A stretch of 64,000 nt of DNA from Lichenostomus cassidix (GCA_008360975.2 CM039182.1:80755405-80819404); one strand, 5' to 3'. Shown: positions 1 through 13,599, counted from the first letter of the stretch. Program-made: numbers and translations. Notes: generated by a model from the sequence alone, not told the origin.

Positions 1-3000
1 CAGCTTCTGGAATCACAGATTTCACAAAGAAAATACGTTTATGTTTTTTACCTGAGTTCTCCAATTGTTCTGGCTCAGCAAGATTCATGTATTTATTATT
101 GGGCCCTACTGGGGGCTTGATAGGCCTGGAAGTAATCCACATCAGCTGAGGAGATTAGTTAGCAGCTATTTACTGAGCATCATTCTGATCAGCTGCTTAC
201 CATTAGCAGATTATGGAGAAATCAGTGAACTGTGATTTCTGCATTTTTTCTTGATGCACTCAACACTCAGTTACTTGGGGAGGAGATGAAGAGTTGGATA
301 GCTCGGTTAAAAGTATTAATTATTCAGTAGATGTGTAACAATTAGATAGAGGAATATGCTGAGAGAATATAACTGAAGAGGAAAAAGAAAATTAATGTGA
401 AGCACAAGGATTTTGAACAAACATAGGTCTATAAAAGTAGATGGACAGCACAGCAACACTGCCAACAAAGAAATCCTGTTTTTGACTGGAGCTAGTTTTT
501 GTGGAGCCATCTTCGAGGGTCTCTGAATATACTGTTTGCTCACCTACTAGACAGCCTGCTTCAGGATTTGTCTCCCCTGAATTTTGTCTGGTTTAAAAGT
601 TTTTATTGGCAGAAAGGACAGTTTACCAGTTACAGATATCTGCACACTTCCCTAAAGTTTTCCCTATTTTGGAAAATTTTAGAGTATCCACAACACGTCT
701 TCTTCATTGGTGGAGGAAAGAAGCATCTGGTGGTACTTTCTGAATTTAGTGTCTTTTAACATTTACAGTAGCAATCTATTCAGCTCTTGAATGTCCCTGA
801 ATATGATCACCATTAATTTACTGTGCAAGGTGTCCTGTTCTCTCCTTTCCTTCTTTACTCCAAAGTGTACATGCTCTCCTTTCTTTTTCTCTCCGAATCC
901 ATGTCCAAGTGCTTCTGTGCTTAAGGGAAACAATTTGAGGTGATAGAGTACACAGTGAGGATTGTGTCTAAAGCAGACATCTCTTCCACTGATTTCTTCT
1001 CCTGACCAAAGCTTATAATAAGGAAGACCTTGAGCTTCAGCCAACTGCTCAGGTCAGTAAAGGGCAGAATGTTGCTGGAATGTTTTAAATTCCCTTGTAG
1101 TATTTAATAAAAAGAATAGTCTGCCTTAGCAGCCTGTTACGGACATTATTAGGTGATAACAAATAAATTGATCTTTCATTAAGCTGGCATGCTCTCTATT
1201 TCAGTGTCTTTAAGCTCTCAATGTAACATGTTTAAATAATATCTGAAGTTGATATAGTTATAGTATGTTTCTAGTTAGACTTTGCTGTAGAGTTGATCTG
1301 CAAAGTGCAGAAGGGGCAGAATTCATCACAGTTTGCTCTAGAGAGCAAGCAAAGAGAATTAAATGTAATAGTTATATTTGTAGTCCCCAGGTGCAGTGTG
1401 TCCAGATTGGCAAGGAAAGGCTTCACTGTTTAGACTTAGAATCCTTTTCTGTAGTCCAACATTTGCAGTTAGTAAAGGTATTTCTCCTTTCAGTACACCT
1501 CTTTAAATCACTAAATGTTTGATATGATGTTTCAGTGTGAAAGTTTGCCCTACTAAAATGTCTGTTTGCTTCCCTCAGCCAATAAAAGGGCAAAGGAGAT
1601 TTAAAAAAAGAAAAGGAAATCCATTTCTGTTTCATCACATGGAGCAACACTACACATGGAGAAACATTACGTTTCATCATTTGCTAAATGCCTTTGCTTA
1701 CAATTGCATGGGTCTCCAACTATCTTGAAATGATTGCAGCTGTATTCTTTACCCTAGACATGCAATGATAGATGCTATTGGAACTCATTAAATAAAAAAA
1801 CCTGTGTTCTAAATGTCATGACATTTCATCAGTGGGTAGACCATAGATGATTGAAACGTAATCCTATATCAGATGTAGCCCCAAAGCAGAATAAAATAAA
1901 ATTAAATCAAATGAAATAAAATGAAATCTCTTGCAAATCGGAAGCCTTTCTGTCTGAAGAGAGGAGTGTTTGGATTGCTCTGCTTTGCTAGTAGACATAA
2001 TATTACCATTTTTCCTCTTGCTGTCCTAAGCATTTCGTTATTAGATACTCTTACTAATGTAGTTCTTCTGAGACCACTTTCTTAAAAAACATTTTGCTTT
2101 ATAAAAAGCTTATTAATCCAGAGCAGATACTTTTAATCTTCACAAGTAATAGTAAAATTCTTACAAAGGTGGTTTTGTTAGTGGGGTTTAATACAGCTCT
2201 GAATCAATTCCTGTTGTTGTTTGTTAGCAGACTTTTATTATAACTTTTGATGCTAGTAGGATGTATAGAGAGAATTTATGATTTAAGAATAAAAATTAAT
2301 TCTTTCAATTTTGCTTTTAAGGATTAATGGAAATGGCTATAATAATTCAGTGTTATCCTTTCGTTTTTCTGGGTTTTAATGAAAACCCTTGTAATTACCT
2401 AGTGCAAGCTTTTCTTTATTATGTAATATTTCATGTATCTCAAAACCAGTGTGTGCTTGAATGTGCAATGTAGTCTTTCAGATAAGAGACCTGACTGAAA
2501 ATATGCAAAGCATATTCTATCAGTTGTTGCTTATTTTCAAGAAGATAAATAATTTCTTTTCTTTGGTTGTGCCATCCATGATGTTGGTTCTTTTCTTTTG
2601 TGTGTATCATCATTTTTGCCAGTATCCTAAAATAGGAGAGAAAATACCTGCTGGTTTTGAAACCTGTCCTTAGGCTTCTTCACTGGAACACCTACCAGAA
2701 GAAAAATTTGAGCAGTTAAACTATGTTTTTCCTTTCAAATTTGTACATCTTCTCCCCAATGGTAGTGACAGGGTAGGAGAGCAGTAAGTTGGTGTGAGAT
2801 GGAGGTGCCTCCTCTGACTTCCTTTTTCCAGTGCCAGAATAAGTTATTACGGAACACCCTCATAGCATTTCCTTACCTGCTTGAAATGGTAGAGACAAGA
2901 AGCACTACCCATGAAGTTGGGATGTTTTTACTTCTTATCTACCCTAGGCAAACCAGCAAGGTCCAACTTCCATTTATTAAAAACTCTAGGATGCTATTGA

Positions 3001-3269
3001 GGACAGAGACTCTTCTTTTATGTCTCGTCTAGCCTGCTTATGTCAGGTGCCAATCAGAGAGACTGAATGAGGAAGGAGGACATTTCTACAAGCAGATCAT
3101 CTCTTACCAACTGTGGAGAGGCACAACAGGAGCAGTAGCCTCATTAATGCACAAAACTATGATATGCAGTGACCCAGAGAGAATGAAAGAATTCAGGACT
3201 GAAATGCATCAAAGCCAGGGGAAGGTGGAAAATGTCAAGTTTCAGGGAACATGAACAGATGAAAATCAG

Positions 3270-3530
3270 CATTTATCAAAAAAAGGAGGAGAATGAAAGG
3301 TTACCTGAATATGAAGAATAATGTCTTTACTGTGTGAGTAACTATGCGCTGGAACAGACTACCCAGAAAGGTTGTGGAGTTTCATTCACTATAGATATAC
3401 AAAGAACAGCCTGGGCATAATCTTGTCCAATGTGCTCTAGGATGACCCCACTTGGACAGGGAGGTTGGACCAAATGACCCACTCTGGTCCCTTCTAACCT
3501 GACTCATTCTGTGATTCTGTGTGATCTTGT
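3270..3530 (+). mobile_element. CR1 LINE fragment, 3' end
   Basis: The text from about 3320 follows the familiar avian CR1 3' UTR: a region like 'ggttgtggagt', then 'ggttggaccaaatgaccc' at about 3465, then 'tcccttctaacct', ending in short imperfect repeats of the attctgtg type (about 3505-3530). The tail lies to the right, so the element is on the + strand. The left edge is uncertain because the match decays; similarity may begin near 3270. It is a dead, 5'-truncated copy. Confidence 0.85.
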
Positions 3531-3677
3531 GACAGAAATATTGGAGGCAGAGATGGAATTTCCACAGCAGACATACCAAGTCGTAAGGGTTAAAGGGGAA
3601 GAGGATGATTAGGAAATTGGTTTCCTTTTTGTTATTTAAAAAAAAAGGAAAAAAGAAAAAGGAAAAGAGGAGCAGGT

Positions 3678-4575
3678 TGTAGTAGCTTGATGCTGGACAG
3701 GTTTCAGGCACTAACCAACAAGGCCTCTCTAGCACTCCCCTCCACAGATAAATGGGGGAGAGAAAATATAACAAAGGGTTCATGAGTTGAGAAAAAGACT
3801 GGGAGAGATCACTCACCAAATGTCATCATGGGTAAACAGGCTCAAATTAGAGATATGAATTGAATTTATTGCTAACAAAATCAGAGCAGGATAATGGCAA
3901 GTAAAATAAAACCTTAAAACCCTCTGCCTTCTCCCCACACCTCTCTCCTTCCCAGCTCTACCTTCTACCCCAGCAGTGCAGGGAGACAGGGAATGGTCAG
4001 GTCATCACGCATGGCTTCTCCTGCTGCTCAGGGAGAGTAGTTCCCCTGCCGCACCATGGAGTCCCTCCCATGGAAACAGTTCTCCATGAACTTCTCCAGC
4101 GTGAGTTCACTGCACATGCAGCAGTCCTCCCAAAACTGGCATGGGTCTCCTCCACGGGCTGCGGGTGGATCCCTACATCCCTGTGGATCTCCATGGCTGC
4201 AGGGGCACAGCTGCTTCACCATGGTCTGCACCACGGGCTGCAGAGGAATCTCAGCTCCAGCATCTGGAGCACCTCCTCCCTCTCGTTCTGCACTGACCTT
4301 GGTGTCTGCAGGGCGAGTTCTCTCATGTTCTTTCACTCCTCTCTTCTGTGGCCACAATTGCATCTGCGCAATAACTTTTCTTCCTTCTTAAATCTGTCAT
4401 CACAGAGGCATTGCCATCGTTTTTAATTGGCCCAGCCTTGACCAGCAGCATGTCCATCTTTTGGAGCTGCTGTGGATTGGCTCTGCCAGACATGGGGGAA
4501 GCTTCTGGCAGCTTCTCACAGAAGCCACCCCTGTAGCCACCTGTTGCCAAAGCTTGGCCATGCAAACCAAATGCA
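3678..4575 (-). mobile_element. Solo LTR of an avian ERVL-like endogenous retrovirus, antisense to SEMA5A
   Basis: Read on the minus strand, the block matches a common avian LTR: near its start is a TTGGTTTGCATGGC-like stretch, then a region like GCTTCTGTGAGAAGCTGCCA, a GC-rich middle with repeated 'ccacgggctgca' modules (+ strand spelling), and a poly(A) signal AATAAA (TTTATT at 3865-3870). The ends are TG...CA if placed at 4575 and 3678. The flanking five bases (caggt and tgggt) match only in part, so the target duplication is decayed or the ends are off by a few bases. No gag, pol or env sequence adjoins it, so it is a solo LTR. Open frames inside (about 3997-4565 on both strands) follow from its GC-rich sequence and are not genes. 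The family name cannot be verified here. Confidence 0.82.
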
Positions 4576-7500
4576 TGGGTCTGCAGGGAAAGTCATTTGA
4601 TTGTGTCCCTCCCTGCAAAACTAGAACAGAGAAAAAAAATGAAATGGCAGTGCAAATGTTTGGAGAGAAATGGGTAAGCCATCGTAATTCATAACTGCTG
4701 GTTGGCAAAATCTCCTTAAAGAACACTAGATTCCTGTGTATGTGGAATTCTGGATTCAATTTTAAGTAACCATCCAAACTTCTGGATCTTTTGAAAGATC
4801 CCCATAGTCTGAATTTCTAGAGGTTTTGAGCGAATTAATGTAATCCCTACATATTTTTCACCCTTGCCCCCCTGCCCCTGCATGTACAGCTTTGCAAGGT
4901 GTCTATCCAGTGAATATAGGTGACACAAAATCCACTGAACTCCAGGTGCAAGCTTCAAGGGCTTGAATAAGTATTAGGTCAGCATAGAGAATGGCTTCTG
5001 TGACTAAGTTTGTCACTGGCAAATTTGCATCAGCAAAATGATGTAATAAATTGCCAACTATTATGCCATGTGAGAACACTTTACCTTGAAAATGAAGGAG
5101 ATTTATTTGAAATAAACAACAGGAAATAAAACAAGGAATTTTGTAATACCATATTTGAAAATAATTTTTCAGAAAATAAATAATTGCATTTCAGACTTTA
5201 TTAGAATACATCAGTAAAAAAGTAATGAGTGCATCCACTTTTATGACTATGCTGAATTGTATTATAAAATCTATCAGCAATATAAGAGAAGATTGGAAAA
5301 AAAATGTCTGGGAGACACAGTTTTAGTGTATTTTGCTGTCTTTGCTCTTCCATACCTATAAAATTTTCAATTTAGCAAAAGAAAAAGAATGTAAAAGAAG
5401 TCATGGAGAGCTAAGGCATTGCAAAGGAAATAGTCAAAATAGATTGGTAGCCAGCTACTCTATGACAGGTTAGCATTTTTAGCACGCATCCTAGGTAATT
5501 GTGAAACACACAGGAAAAATAGCTGTTAATAAACCATTTCCACCAGTTTCACACAGTACTTAACATTTTACAGCTCAGCTCCTGAGGATGGATATAGCTG
5601 TGATGACCACAAGTTATATATTACTTTTGATATATGTAATGCTGTAGGAAAATTTTACTCTGTGATTAAAATTTGGCCTTAAACCTTCATGAGCAGTGAT
5701 GCCTTGATCAGCCTAATGCAAGGTCTGTACTTTTTTTCAACAGCTGTGAAGGGCTACAACTAAATGAACATACTCAGTGAATATACAGAGATGGCAAAAT
5801 GGAATTGCAGCTGGACTTTGTTGATCATGTCAATAAGAGGAAAGAAAATAATATAGACTGGCACATCTGAAGCCTAAATTCTTCCCATTACTTTAAATGC
5901 CCCTTTTGGAGAGCATTTCTAGCTGAAATGTGAAGTGTATTCAAAAAAGCTCAAATGCATATTTTTAGAATTTAATGGTATTAAGCATTAGGCTGAATAT
6001 GAATATTTGGAAGAAATGGGTGTTTAGAGGTCAAGAGTATGGTGTGATTCATTGATCTAGTGAGGTCAGTGAACAATATCTAGATAGATATCATTCAACA
6101 TTACAGCAGCATTTAGGCTCCTAAGATTTTGAATACATTGTGCATTCAAGTATCTTTGTGTGTATGTCTTATTTTGTGTGCATGTATACAAATAAAAACA
6201 AATAAAATATTTCTGATCTATACACAGAAAAGCTTAATAGTTTAGCTTTCTTCTGACATTTCTGGGGTTAATTTCACTTTTGACTGGGTCTTTGAATGCC
6301 TTGCACTTCGGATGTGAGTGATCACATCTCACAGGATCTGTCAGTTGAAATCACAGCTCTTACTTGCTTAGAGTATGCATTGGACCTTTTAATCCTTAAG
6401 GTTAATTGCTGTTACTTCTTTAAAGAAAGTTATATAATTTCCTGTCATTTGGTTCACTCTGGAAACAGCAGCATCCACTAACTATGTAAATTAAGCCATG
6501 TTTTTGTGCTTCAGAAGATGGGAAGTTATATGGATTAAAGAGCATGAGCAAACTTTCTTGCTCCTAAGCTCAGACAGCGAGAAGAGGGCAGGACTACCTC
6601 AGATGCTCTCACAGATTCCTGTATAATTCCTCTCATCCTTTTACCGACTCAGATTGCATCTGCACCACTAAACAAAAAAAGCCCAGGAAATAAGCTAATG
6701 CATGACACCTTTGGCAGGTGGAAAAGGAAAATAATCTAAAGGGAGCCATTTTGTCTTCCTAGGAAATGCTTTCATATTAAGAACAGAGACTGTGCTCCCC
6801 TGAAAAAGTAGTTTTGTCTCCAACCTTCAGAAAAACAATCATATTATTTCCAATTGAAACACTACCTTGGCTTCATATGGTTGAGTTGTCTTCTTTGCAA
6901 TAACTTAGAAGAGTCTGAGGGGAAACATCCTTGTTGGGCAGTCACACTGCTTTTTGAAGGAGATTCCCAGGGTTTATGCTGAGGAAGCAAACTTCAGAAA
7001 TAGCAGAGTAGTGTGTTTGCCCAGGGGCAGGGCTGACTAGCCACCCAGTGCTTTCAGCACGTGGTCTTGTGCCTCTGTCAAGTGTTGCATTGTGCTGTAC
7101 AATGCATATATTTCTTGGGTCACATCAACAAAGTCATTTTCTTGCTTTCCTGATTCCACTGGTTCCATTTAATTTGGGAAAGTCTAGTCAGCTTGACACA
7201 TCCATAAATTGAGTATATAAAATCCCTATAAAGGTCGTATACAATACTCCTGACATTATTACAGGTTGACATTCTCATACTAAGTGTATCCTGTCACATA
7301 CCAGAATACTTGCACTTGTTGTGGTGATCTGATAAATCAGAAATGAGATGTGTTTGCCCTTCCAGAACTATTTGCAAAGTCAGCACGAAATGAGAGATTC
7401 ACTTCATTTGCTGCATTAAAAACGTTCATGGTAAGGTCTCCCTGTCAACAAATAGCAGTTCACAGCACAATATTTGGACACATAAGAACTGATTTTTCCT

Positions 7501-9626
7501 AGCTGGGAAGCTCCTTTTTCCTTTGAAGTTTTGAAGTGACCCTGTTCATTTTTCCCAGAGAGTGAATGAAATAAATAATGTCTGACATGATAATCCTTCC
7601 ATATCCACTGAATTCCCCAAGGTAACTTTAAGATTACTGTATTTAGTGCAAATGAAAGCAGTTTTCACAAGTTTCAACAGTAGGTCACATTTTCATCAGT
7701 TCATAATCAGTAAAGTATGAATATAGGTGCTTGCAGATGTATATATTGTTTCTCATCTTTAAATCCATGAAATATGAGTACCAGATATTGTACATGCATT
7801 ATGATTATCAGTGCAACTTTAAAATGCTGTCTTTTGAAAGGCTTACATGGATTTTCAAGAACCCTGAATACATTCTGAGTGCATTTCATATTCTTTTTAC
7901 TCCTATAGTTTGTGAAGTTTCTTTTATTTTTGTAATTCCTCATTCCTTATAGTGAGTGCTTCCAACAGTGGTTTTTTTAACTGTGCAGTGAGATCCTCTG
8001 GTGCCAATGTAGGAACCTTTTTATATCAATGGGCCTCCAATGAGAAATATCTTCAGGTCTAATTGCAAGGCCTCCTTGTTTAATGTTTGTACAGAACGTT
8101 TTTTGTGGGTGGATCAAATTTATTTTGAGTATTTGCACAGTAGGTTTTTGAAGCCTTTGAAGCAAAATCCCTACTGAAATAGAAGTTTTACACAGATGTG
8201 GAAGGAAGATTTAAAGTTCTAGTAGGGTTAACCTTACTAATAGTTTAGTTCTGTGTATATTGTCAGTGCAATTTTATTTGTAATGATATCATAAATTCTG
8301 TGAAACTATTTTGCCTTTTTTCCCCCTTTTTTAAAAGAAAAAAAGTGTACTAATACTCTGTAACTTATGAAAGTTCAGGGCACCAACAGCTTCTCAAAAT
8401 TGTTTGGTTGCTGTCTGCCAGCAAAATACCTGTGCAGCTCCAAATGTGGGAAAAATGAGTAGTATTCCAGACTGCTCTCAAGGAAGCACTTAATAAAATA
8501 GAGAGTGAAAGTTATAGGGAGGAGTGAGAGCTCTATTGGATCTGCTCAGCTTCATACATCCGAGGCAGCTCATAACCATTGCTGCCAAAAACCTGTCCTG
8601 GGGACTCAGCACAGCAGATAGAGATGGACACAGAGGATACATCAGCTGGGATCTGGTCTGTCTTTGGAAAAAGAGTTTTCTGACAGAGGTTGGACTGCTG
8701 TGAAGCAATGCCAGCTTGCTTGCCTTTTTAGTGCCCCTCAGACGTTTTGATAGGTTTCAGATACTCCTGTAAAATGCTTAGATTGGATTACAGCAGCCTT
8801 TTTCTATATGATAATGCTGTCAAAACATAATCAACTATTAATTTTATTTGGAGTGTTTCCTCACAACAGATGTTTTTAAAACAGTTTTGTTTGTTTTTCC
8901 ACTTTAGAATACAATTTGGGAATGAGAAACAAAAGTTTTCTTGTTTCTCAGGAGTATCAGTGTTCTATAATGTTTCCTTGTGCAAGTGGGGCTCTTCTTC
9001 ATAAATATGTGTATCAAATTTGTCTTTCCTTTAAGAATGCATCAGGTTGTCAACCTCTTTTAAGGTCATGGGCTTTCCTCAGTTCTAGTAATCCTTAGAG
9101 GAAATGGAACACATGTTTATTGTGTTTGTATCCACTGTTCCTTTTTTTTTTTCCTTTCAAGAAATATTGCCATCTGTTGCTTTCTGGATTATTTTTTACA
9201 TGTTCTCTAATTTCTCCTTCATCACCATCAGGTTTTTTGATCAGTTTTCAATCATTTTTTTGAAGAAAGAAAAGAAAATAGCTGTGTTGCTCTCAAAAGC
9301 ATTAAGTGAGATAGGGTTGAAATGCAATTATCTTTCCATCAAATATTCTTGTGTCGTTTTCTTATCTTTTCATGACAGTCTCTGAGCACTTTTTTACTTA
9401 CCATCAATTACCACCTGTTGTCCTGCTAATCTGGAGTAATGGCATGGTGGCAAAGTAGAAACAGAGTTAAAAGATACAGCAATTCCATTACAAGGATTCA
9501 TGGTGCCCTTATGTGAATAACGAAAACTCAGAGACACTTTTGATGGTGGTATACAGTGAGCTGGGCCAAGGTTGCCCAGCACAGTCATGTTCTATAAACA
9601 CCTAGAGCAGAACCTGTCAGGCCATG

Positions 9627-9825
9627 TGTCGTGGTTTGACCCAGCTGGCAACTCAGCTAGCTTTTTGTGCTGGTGTGAGAAACAGAAAAGCCCTTGGCTT
9701 TGTGTAAATGCTGCTCAACATCAACAAAAACATCCCTGAATTACCAGCAGTTTCCAAATCCAAAACACAGTGCCATGCTAGCTACTATGAAAAAAAATTA
9801 TCTCTACCCAGCCAAACCCAGCGCA
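9627..9825 (-). mobile_element. Internally deleted ERVL-like LTR remnant
   Basis: The first 35 bases (tgtcgtggtttgaccc...) and the last 115 or so (from gctgctcaacatcaac to cagccaaacccagcgca) match the two ends of the LTR at 36510-37580. The middle, roughly 350 bp, is missing. In LTR sense the copy is on the minus strand, like its relative. No clear target-site duplication is seen (ccatg to the left, ttgtg to the right). It lies 195 bp before the acceptor of the next SEMA5A exon. Confidence 0.82.
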
Positions 9826-10020
9826 TTGTGATGATGTATCTTATAATTCTGGCTGGACATGAGTTGGCCTGTTCAGATGTCATGGTGCCAGTTCCCTAAA
9901 GAATAATAAAAAGTGTATTTATCTAAATATAATTCTCGAAGATAAATCCAACTTCCACATTAATATGAGTGCATATATCACGCAAAGGCAATAAATGATC
10001 TTTCCTTATGGTCTTTTCAG

Positions 10021-10306
10021 AACCAAATTTTGTGTCATCATATGACATTGGGAACTTTACCTACTTCTTCTTCCGGGAGAATGCAGTGGAACATGACTGT
10101 GGGAAAACAGTTTTCTCTCGTGCTGCTCGGGTGTGCAAAAATGATATTGGAGGCAAGTTCGTGTTGGAGGATACCTGGACTACCTTCATGAAAGCTCGTC
10201 TGAACTGCTCTCGCCCTGGAGAAATTCCATTTTACTATAATGAACTTCAGAGTACTTTCTTCCTGCCAGAACTGGACTTGATCTACGGGATTTTTACCAC
10301 TAATGT
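10021..10306 (+). CDS. SEMA5A: SEMA5A exon A: sema domain, middle part
   Basis: This 286-base exon encodes about 95 residues of the semaphorin beta-propeller, near human residues 216-311. It starts after ttcag with two bases that complete a Glu codon, and ends with two bases of a Val codon before gtaagt (10307). Recognisable strings are EPNFVSSYDIGNFTYFFFRE, ENAVEHDCGK, RAARVCKNDIGG and LEDTWTTFMKARLNCSRPGE, the last two being hallmark semaphorin propeller motifs. NFT and NCS are candidate N-glycosylation sites, and the cysteines of EHDCGK, RVCKND and LNCSR are conserved propeller cysteines. Differences from human as I recall it are conservative (GGKFV for GGRFL; GEIPF for GEVPF). The frame is intact; reading past the donor hits a stop one codon later. 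Confidence 0.96.
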
Positions 10307-12714
10307 GTAAGTAAATTGGGTGATATATTTTCTTTTCTTTCTCTTTGTGCCAGCAAAATCTAAAACTTCTGAGCTATTCTCTTCTGCATATGCCTAGTAA
10401 AAATCATAAATTCAAACTACTGTTTTGCCCAATCCACTGTTCTCTGTGAACAAGCATAATTTCCAAATGTTTCCCACATGAATTGTTGAAAACATAAGAG
10501 ACAGACAAATTCTTAATTTTTCCTTACACAGGGAGCCAGTTCTGTTTAAGACTATTTTGTCATATTCTTCATTTATAGTTGGAAAGTAATTATTTTTTGT
10601 TTTTACTATTGTAATACATATGTGCATTATGTATTTACGATATAAATATTGTATAATTGTAATGTGACACGATAATGAATTTGACATGATGGAATTTGAC
10701 CATGTCATAAAGAACTCATCTTACCCAAAAGAGCGCAAGAGGTGGTCTTATGTATTTTAAATGAGTTCTAATATATCCTTATGTGAGTTTGGGGGTCAAA
10801 CCAAGAATTTAACCTAATTTTAAGTGAACTTGTTACATCAGTAAGGTAAAATTTAAATAAAAAAGAAAAAGTACAATTTGGTCTTTAAAATTCTAATTTT
10901 TTAAATATTAAAAAAATTGGATGGACATAGGAAAAAAGAGATATTTTATCTCAGGCGTGTCCTTTGTTACCTTAAATGTGATGACTGGTGTTCAAATTCT
11001 GCTCAGCGAGAGCAGCCTCTGTGATCCGGCTGTGAAACCCAATGTTCAGACCACTGGAACAATTTCAGATTTTGAGTTCTGATTCTCTTACCTTCTTGTG
11101 GTGTCTTGTTTTGTAAGTCAGTTTTGTCTAGAATTTTAAAAGGTCCTTGGGCACCTAAAACATAGGTAAGGGACCCTTGAACACTGGGATACTTACCTTT
11201 TATACATATCCATTAACCAAGTGGAAATGTTCCCAAGTTAATGCCAACAAACTATAATCCCTATGCATTCTAGACAGTGAGCATGGATTTGAACTCATTT
11301 AGGCATCTTCCAGGCTCAGGCTCACCCCTGGGCTGGCAGCTTGGGCTGTGAACAAGACTAGTGAGGGGATGCTTTCACCATGCTGTGGCAGTTCCTAGCT
11401 CATGACACTGGATAATGAGCTCAGCCTGTTTCTGCAAAGGAGTAATGTAGTGAATATAAACACTGGTTTTTTTAAGAGAATAGTAGAGACTTTGAGATTA
11501 CTGGGGAGAAGAAAATTTGCTGTTGTTTTGATCAGTAATTTTAATTTTGTTCTGTTTTACTAGCTAGTTCATATGCCAAAAGACATGTATTTGTCAGGTG
11601 GCATCCACATGCACTGTTCAACATGAGAAATTGTAATAGCCTGGTCATGTTGCTGCCATGAAAACCCTGAGCAGAGGAATTCTTTAGAAAATCCACAGGG
11701 CTTTGCCCATGGAAGGGGAATGATGTTCCTGATGCTTCCTGGCTCTTATGAAAATGGACTTACTATTGTTAAGAGTACCTTTGCTGCATGAAAGTAAGCA
11801 GTATTTTAAACCTTGCTGCTACTTTCTTCTTCCCCTGTGGCCCAATGTTCTGATTGTCCAACAGAGATGGACTGTTCAAAGAGGCATTAATTGTAACTGT
11901 TTGAGGGTAGGGTTTTTTGATTGCTCTATTTAAATTCCTGCCATCAAATGTTGTAACTAAATTTTTTGGACATTTTGGAAATGTTTTAGAGTTAGGATTA
12001 CTTTCCCATGCTGACTACCTGTCCACAGATAGTTTGTGGAACTCGTAAGATCCACGTTTCAGCCCTGCAACTGATGGTGGAGAAACACAAGGGTTTCCTA
12101 TGACAAGGAGTAACATTTTCCTTTTTGTTAATGTAACAGGATCAGATATAACTTAATGGCATTCATATTTCTTCAATGTCAATATCTTCACAATTATAAT
12201 GACTTTATCATACCTTAATGCTATTTTTAATATACTTTAATATACATGTGGAAGGAAAAAAATGAAATATTTCTCTAACAGCCAAACCTGCTCCTTTTAC
12301 ATGTGGTTGACTGTTAAGTCCACTACAGCCACTGCTTCATGATAAATCTGATTTTGTTTCTTTTGGTCTATCCAAAAAAATCTATAAACGTGGGTCTAAT
12401 GACCTCTAAGTACTTCATGAAATTCAAGAAAACATTGGTACAGTTAATAATATTAGTGAACTGCATTTAGTGATACAAGCAAGGATTTATTAGCTTCAAT
12501 GATGACTGATTCTGCAGAAGCTGTAAGCATGTAACTTCAAGTTTTCGGCTTCCTTTGAAATAAGAGTGACAAGCATAAGAAAGCAAATTGCTCTTTGTCC
12601 TGGTATTTAGTCCATGTATCCTAACTCTTTTTCAGTTGTTCGTTTTTTCCCCCATCATTATGGAGTTTCTATAATATGTTTTCTTAAGCCTTGTGCAAAA
12701 CTACAGGCTAAGCT

Positions 12715-12753
12715 TAAAAAAAAAAAAAGAAAAAAAGAAGAAAAAAGAAAAGG
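12715..12753 (+). repeat. A-rich low-complexity tract
   Basis: A run of A interrupted by single G residues. It could be the worn tail of a retroposed element, but no retroposon body can be recognised to its left. Confidence 0.8.
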
Positions 12754-13070
12754 AGATGAGTATGCTTTGTGGATCAATTGGCAGTAGTTTTAGCTGCCAC
12801 AGGAAGTCTGTGCAATTGACACCTTCATTATCTATTCCATTATCTCAAAATGAGGAAAAGAACAATGCAGCTTTCCATATTATGAGCTTTCATAGTTATT
12901 AGATTATATTCTCTACACTGTGCAGAATTACTTTATTACTGTGTATGTCACATTTTCAAGAAAAAAACCAGGAAATTGTACATTTTGTCCTGCTGCCATT
13001 TATTGATGTTTGTTTTTTTAACGTATCTTGTATGCAGTCCAAGTTGTTTTCTCTTGATGGGTTTCTGGAA

Positions 13071-13102
13071 CTTATTGCTTACATTACTTATTGCTTACAT
13101 TC
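13071..13102 (+). repeat. 16-bp tandem repeat, two copies
   Basis: The unit cttattgcttacatta occurs at 13071-13086 and again at 13087-13102 with only the last base changed. It is a small local duplication in intron. Confidence 0.85.
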
Positions 13103-13599
13103 TTAGTGCTGCACAACATCTCTTGGAAGACAGGATTTTTGTGGTTGTGTCTTGTCCAGGGATTCCAGAGGGTCTAGAGACATACCATGCATTGAAAATC
13201 CTAACTTATGCCATGCAGTCATTTGTTGTAAGGAAGAAACATTGAACCCTGATAATTAAATCATCCTGAACTTTTTAAATAGAAGAGAGGTGTCCCTAGT
13301 GCATGTGGCTGTGTGTGGAAGTATAGCCTGATGGTATTAGTGCAGCATCAGAAAGTAGGAAGATCTGAGGATTTTCTCCACACCAGATTCTTGGTAAGGC
13401 CAGCAAAGATTTTAAATGCAATGACTATGCTAAATCAGCTCAACATGTATCATTATCTTGAGACATCATTTCCCGTCTGATCATATCTGCTTCATTAATT
13501 ACTTGAAGGATTGAAGAGTTATTGCCCTTTTTATTTACTTTTCAGCAATTTGACTTCTTAATGTTATTACTTAGTTTAATATTTTTATTTCTTTTGCAG

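Larger units (their letters stand above)
1..10020 (+). other. SEMA5A intron upstream of the first visible exon (partial, phase 1)
   Basis: This is 10 kb of AT-rich sequence with no exon that I can recognise. It should follow the exon ending near family residue 215, because the next exon starts after the first base of a Glu codon. It ends in a standard acceptor (ttcag at 10016-10020). It holds a CR1 3' end at about 3270-3530, an antisense LTR at 3678-4575 and an LTR remnant at 9627-9825. The rest, including 1-3270 and 4576-9626, shows nothing assignable. An exon too short or diverged to see cannot be excluded. Confidence 0.8.
10307..13599 (+). other. SEMA5A intron (3293 bp, phase 2)
   Basis: It is bounded by gtaagt at 10307 and a T-rich tract plus ttgcag at 13594-13599. 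The sequence is AT-rich. I see an A-rich tract at about 12715-12753 and a 16-bp direct repeat in two tandem copies at 13071-13102. No transposon, gene or RNA is recognisable. Confidence 0.85.

Noticed and set aside
3382..3819. Minus strand frame of 145 codons, the longest in the window.
   Set aside because: It runs through a sense CR1 3' end, an A-rich tract and the end of an LTR, with a Phe-rich middle from the A-run. It is a chance frame over repeats.
3997..4565. Overlapping open frames of 65-125 codons on both strands.
   Set aside because: They lie wholly or mainly within an ERVL-like LTR whose GC-rich repeats lack stop codons; the translations resemble no protein.
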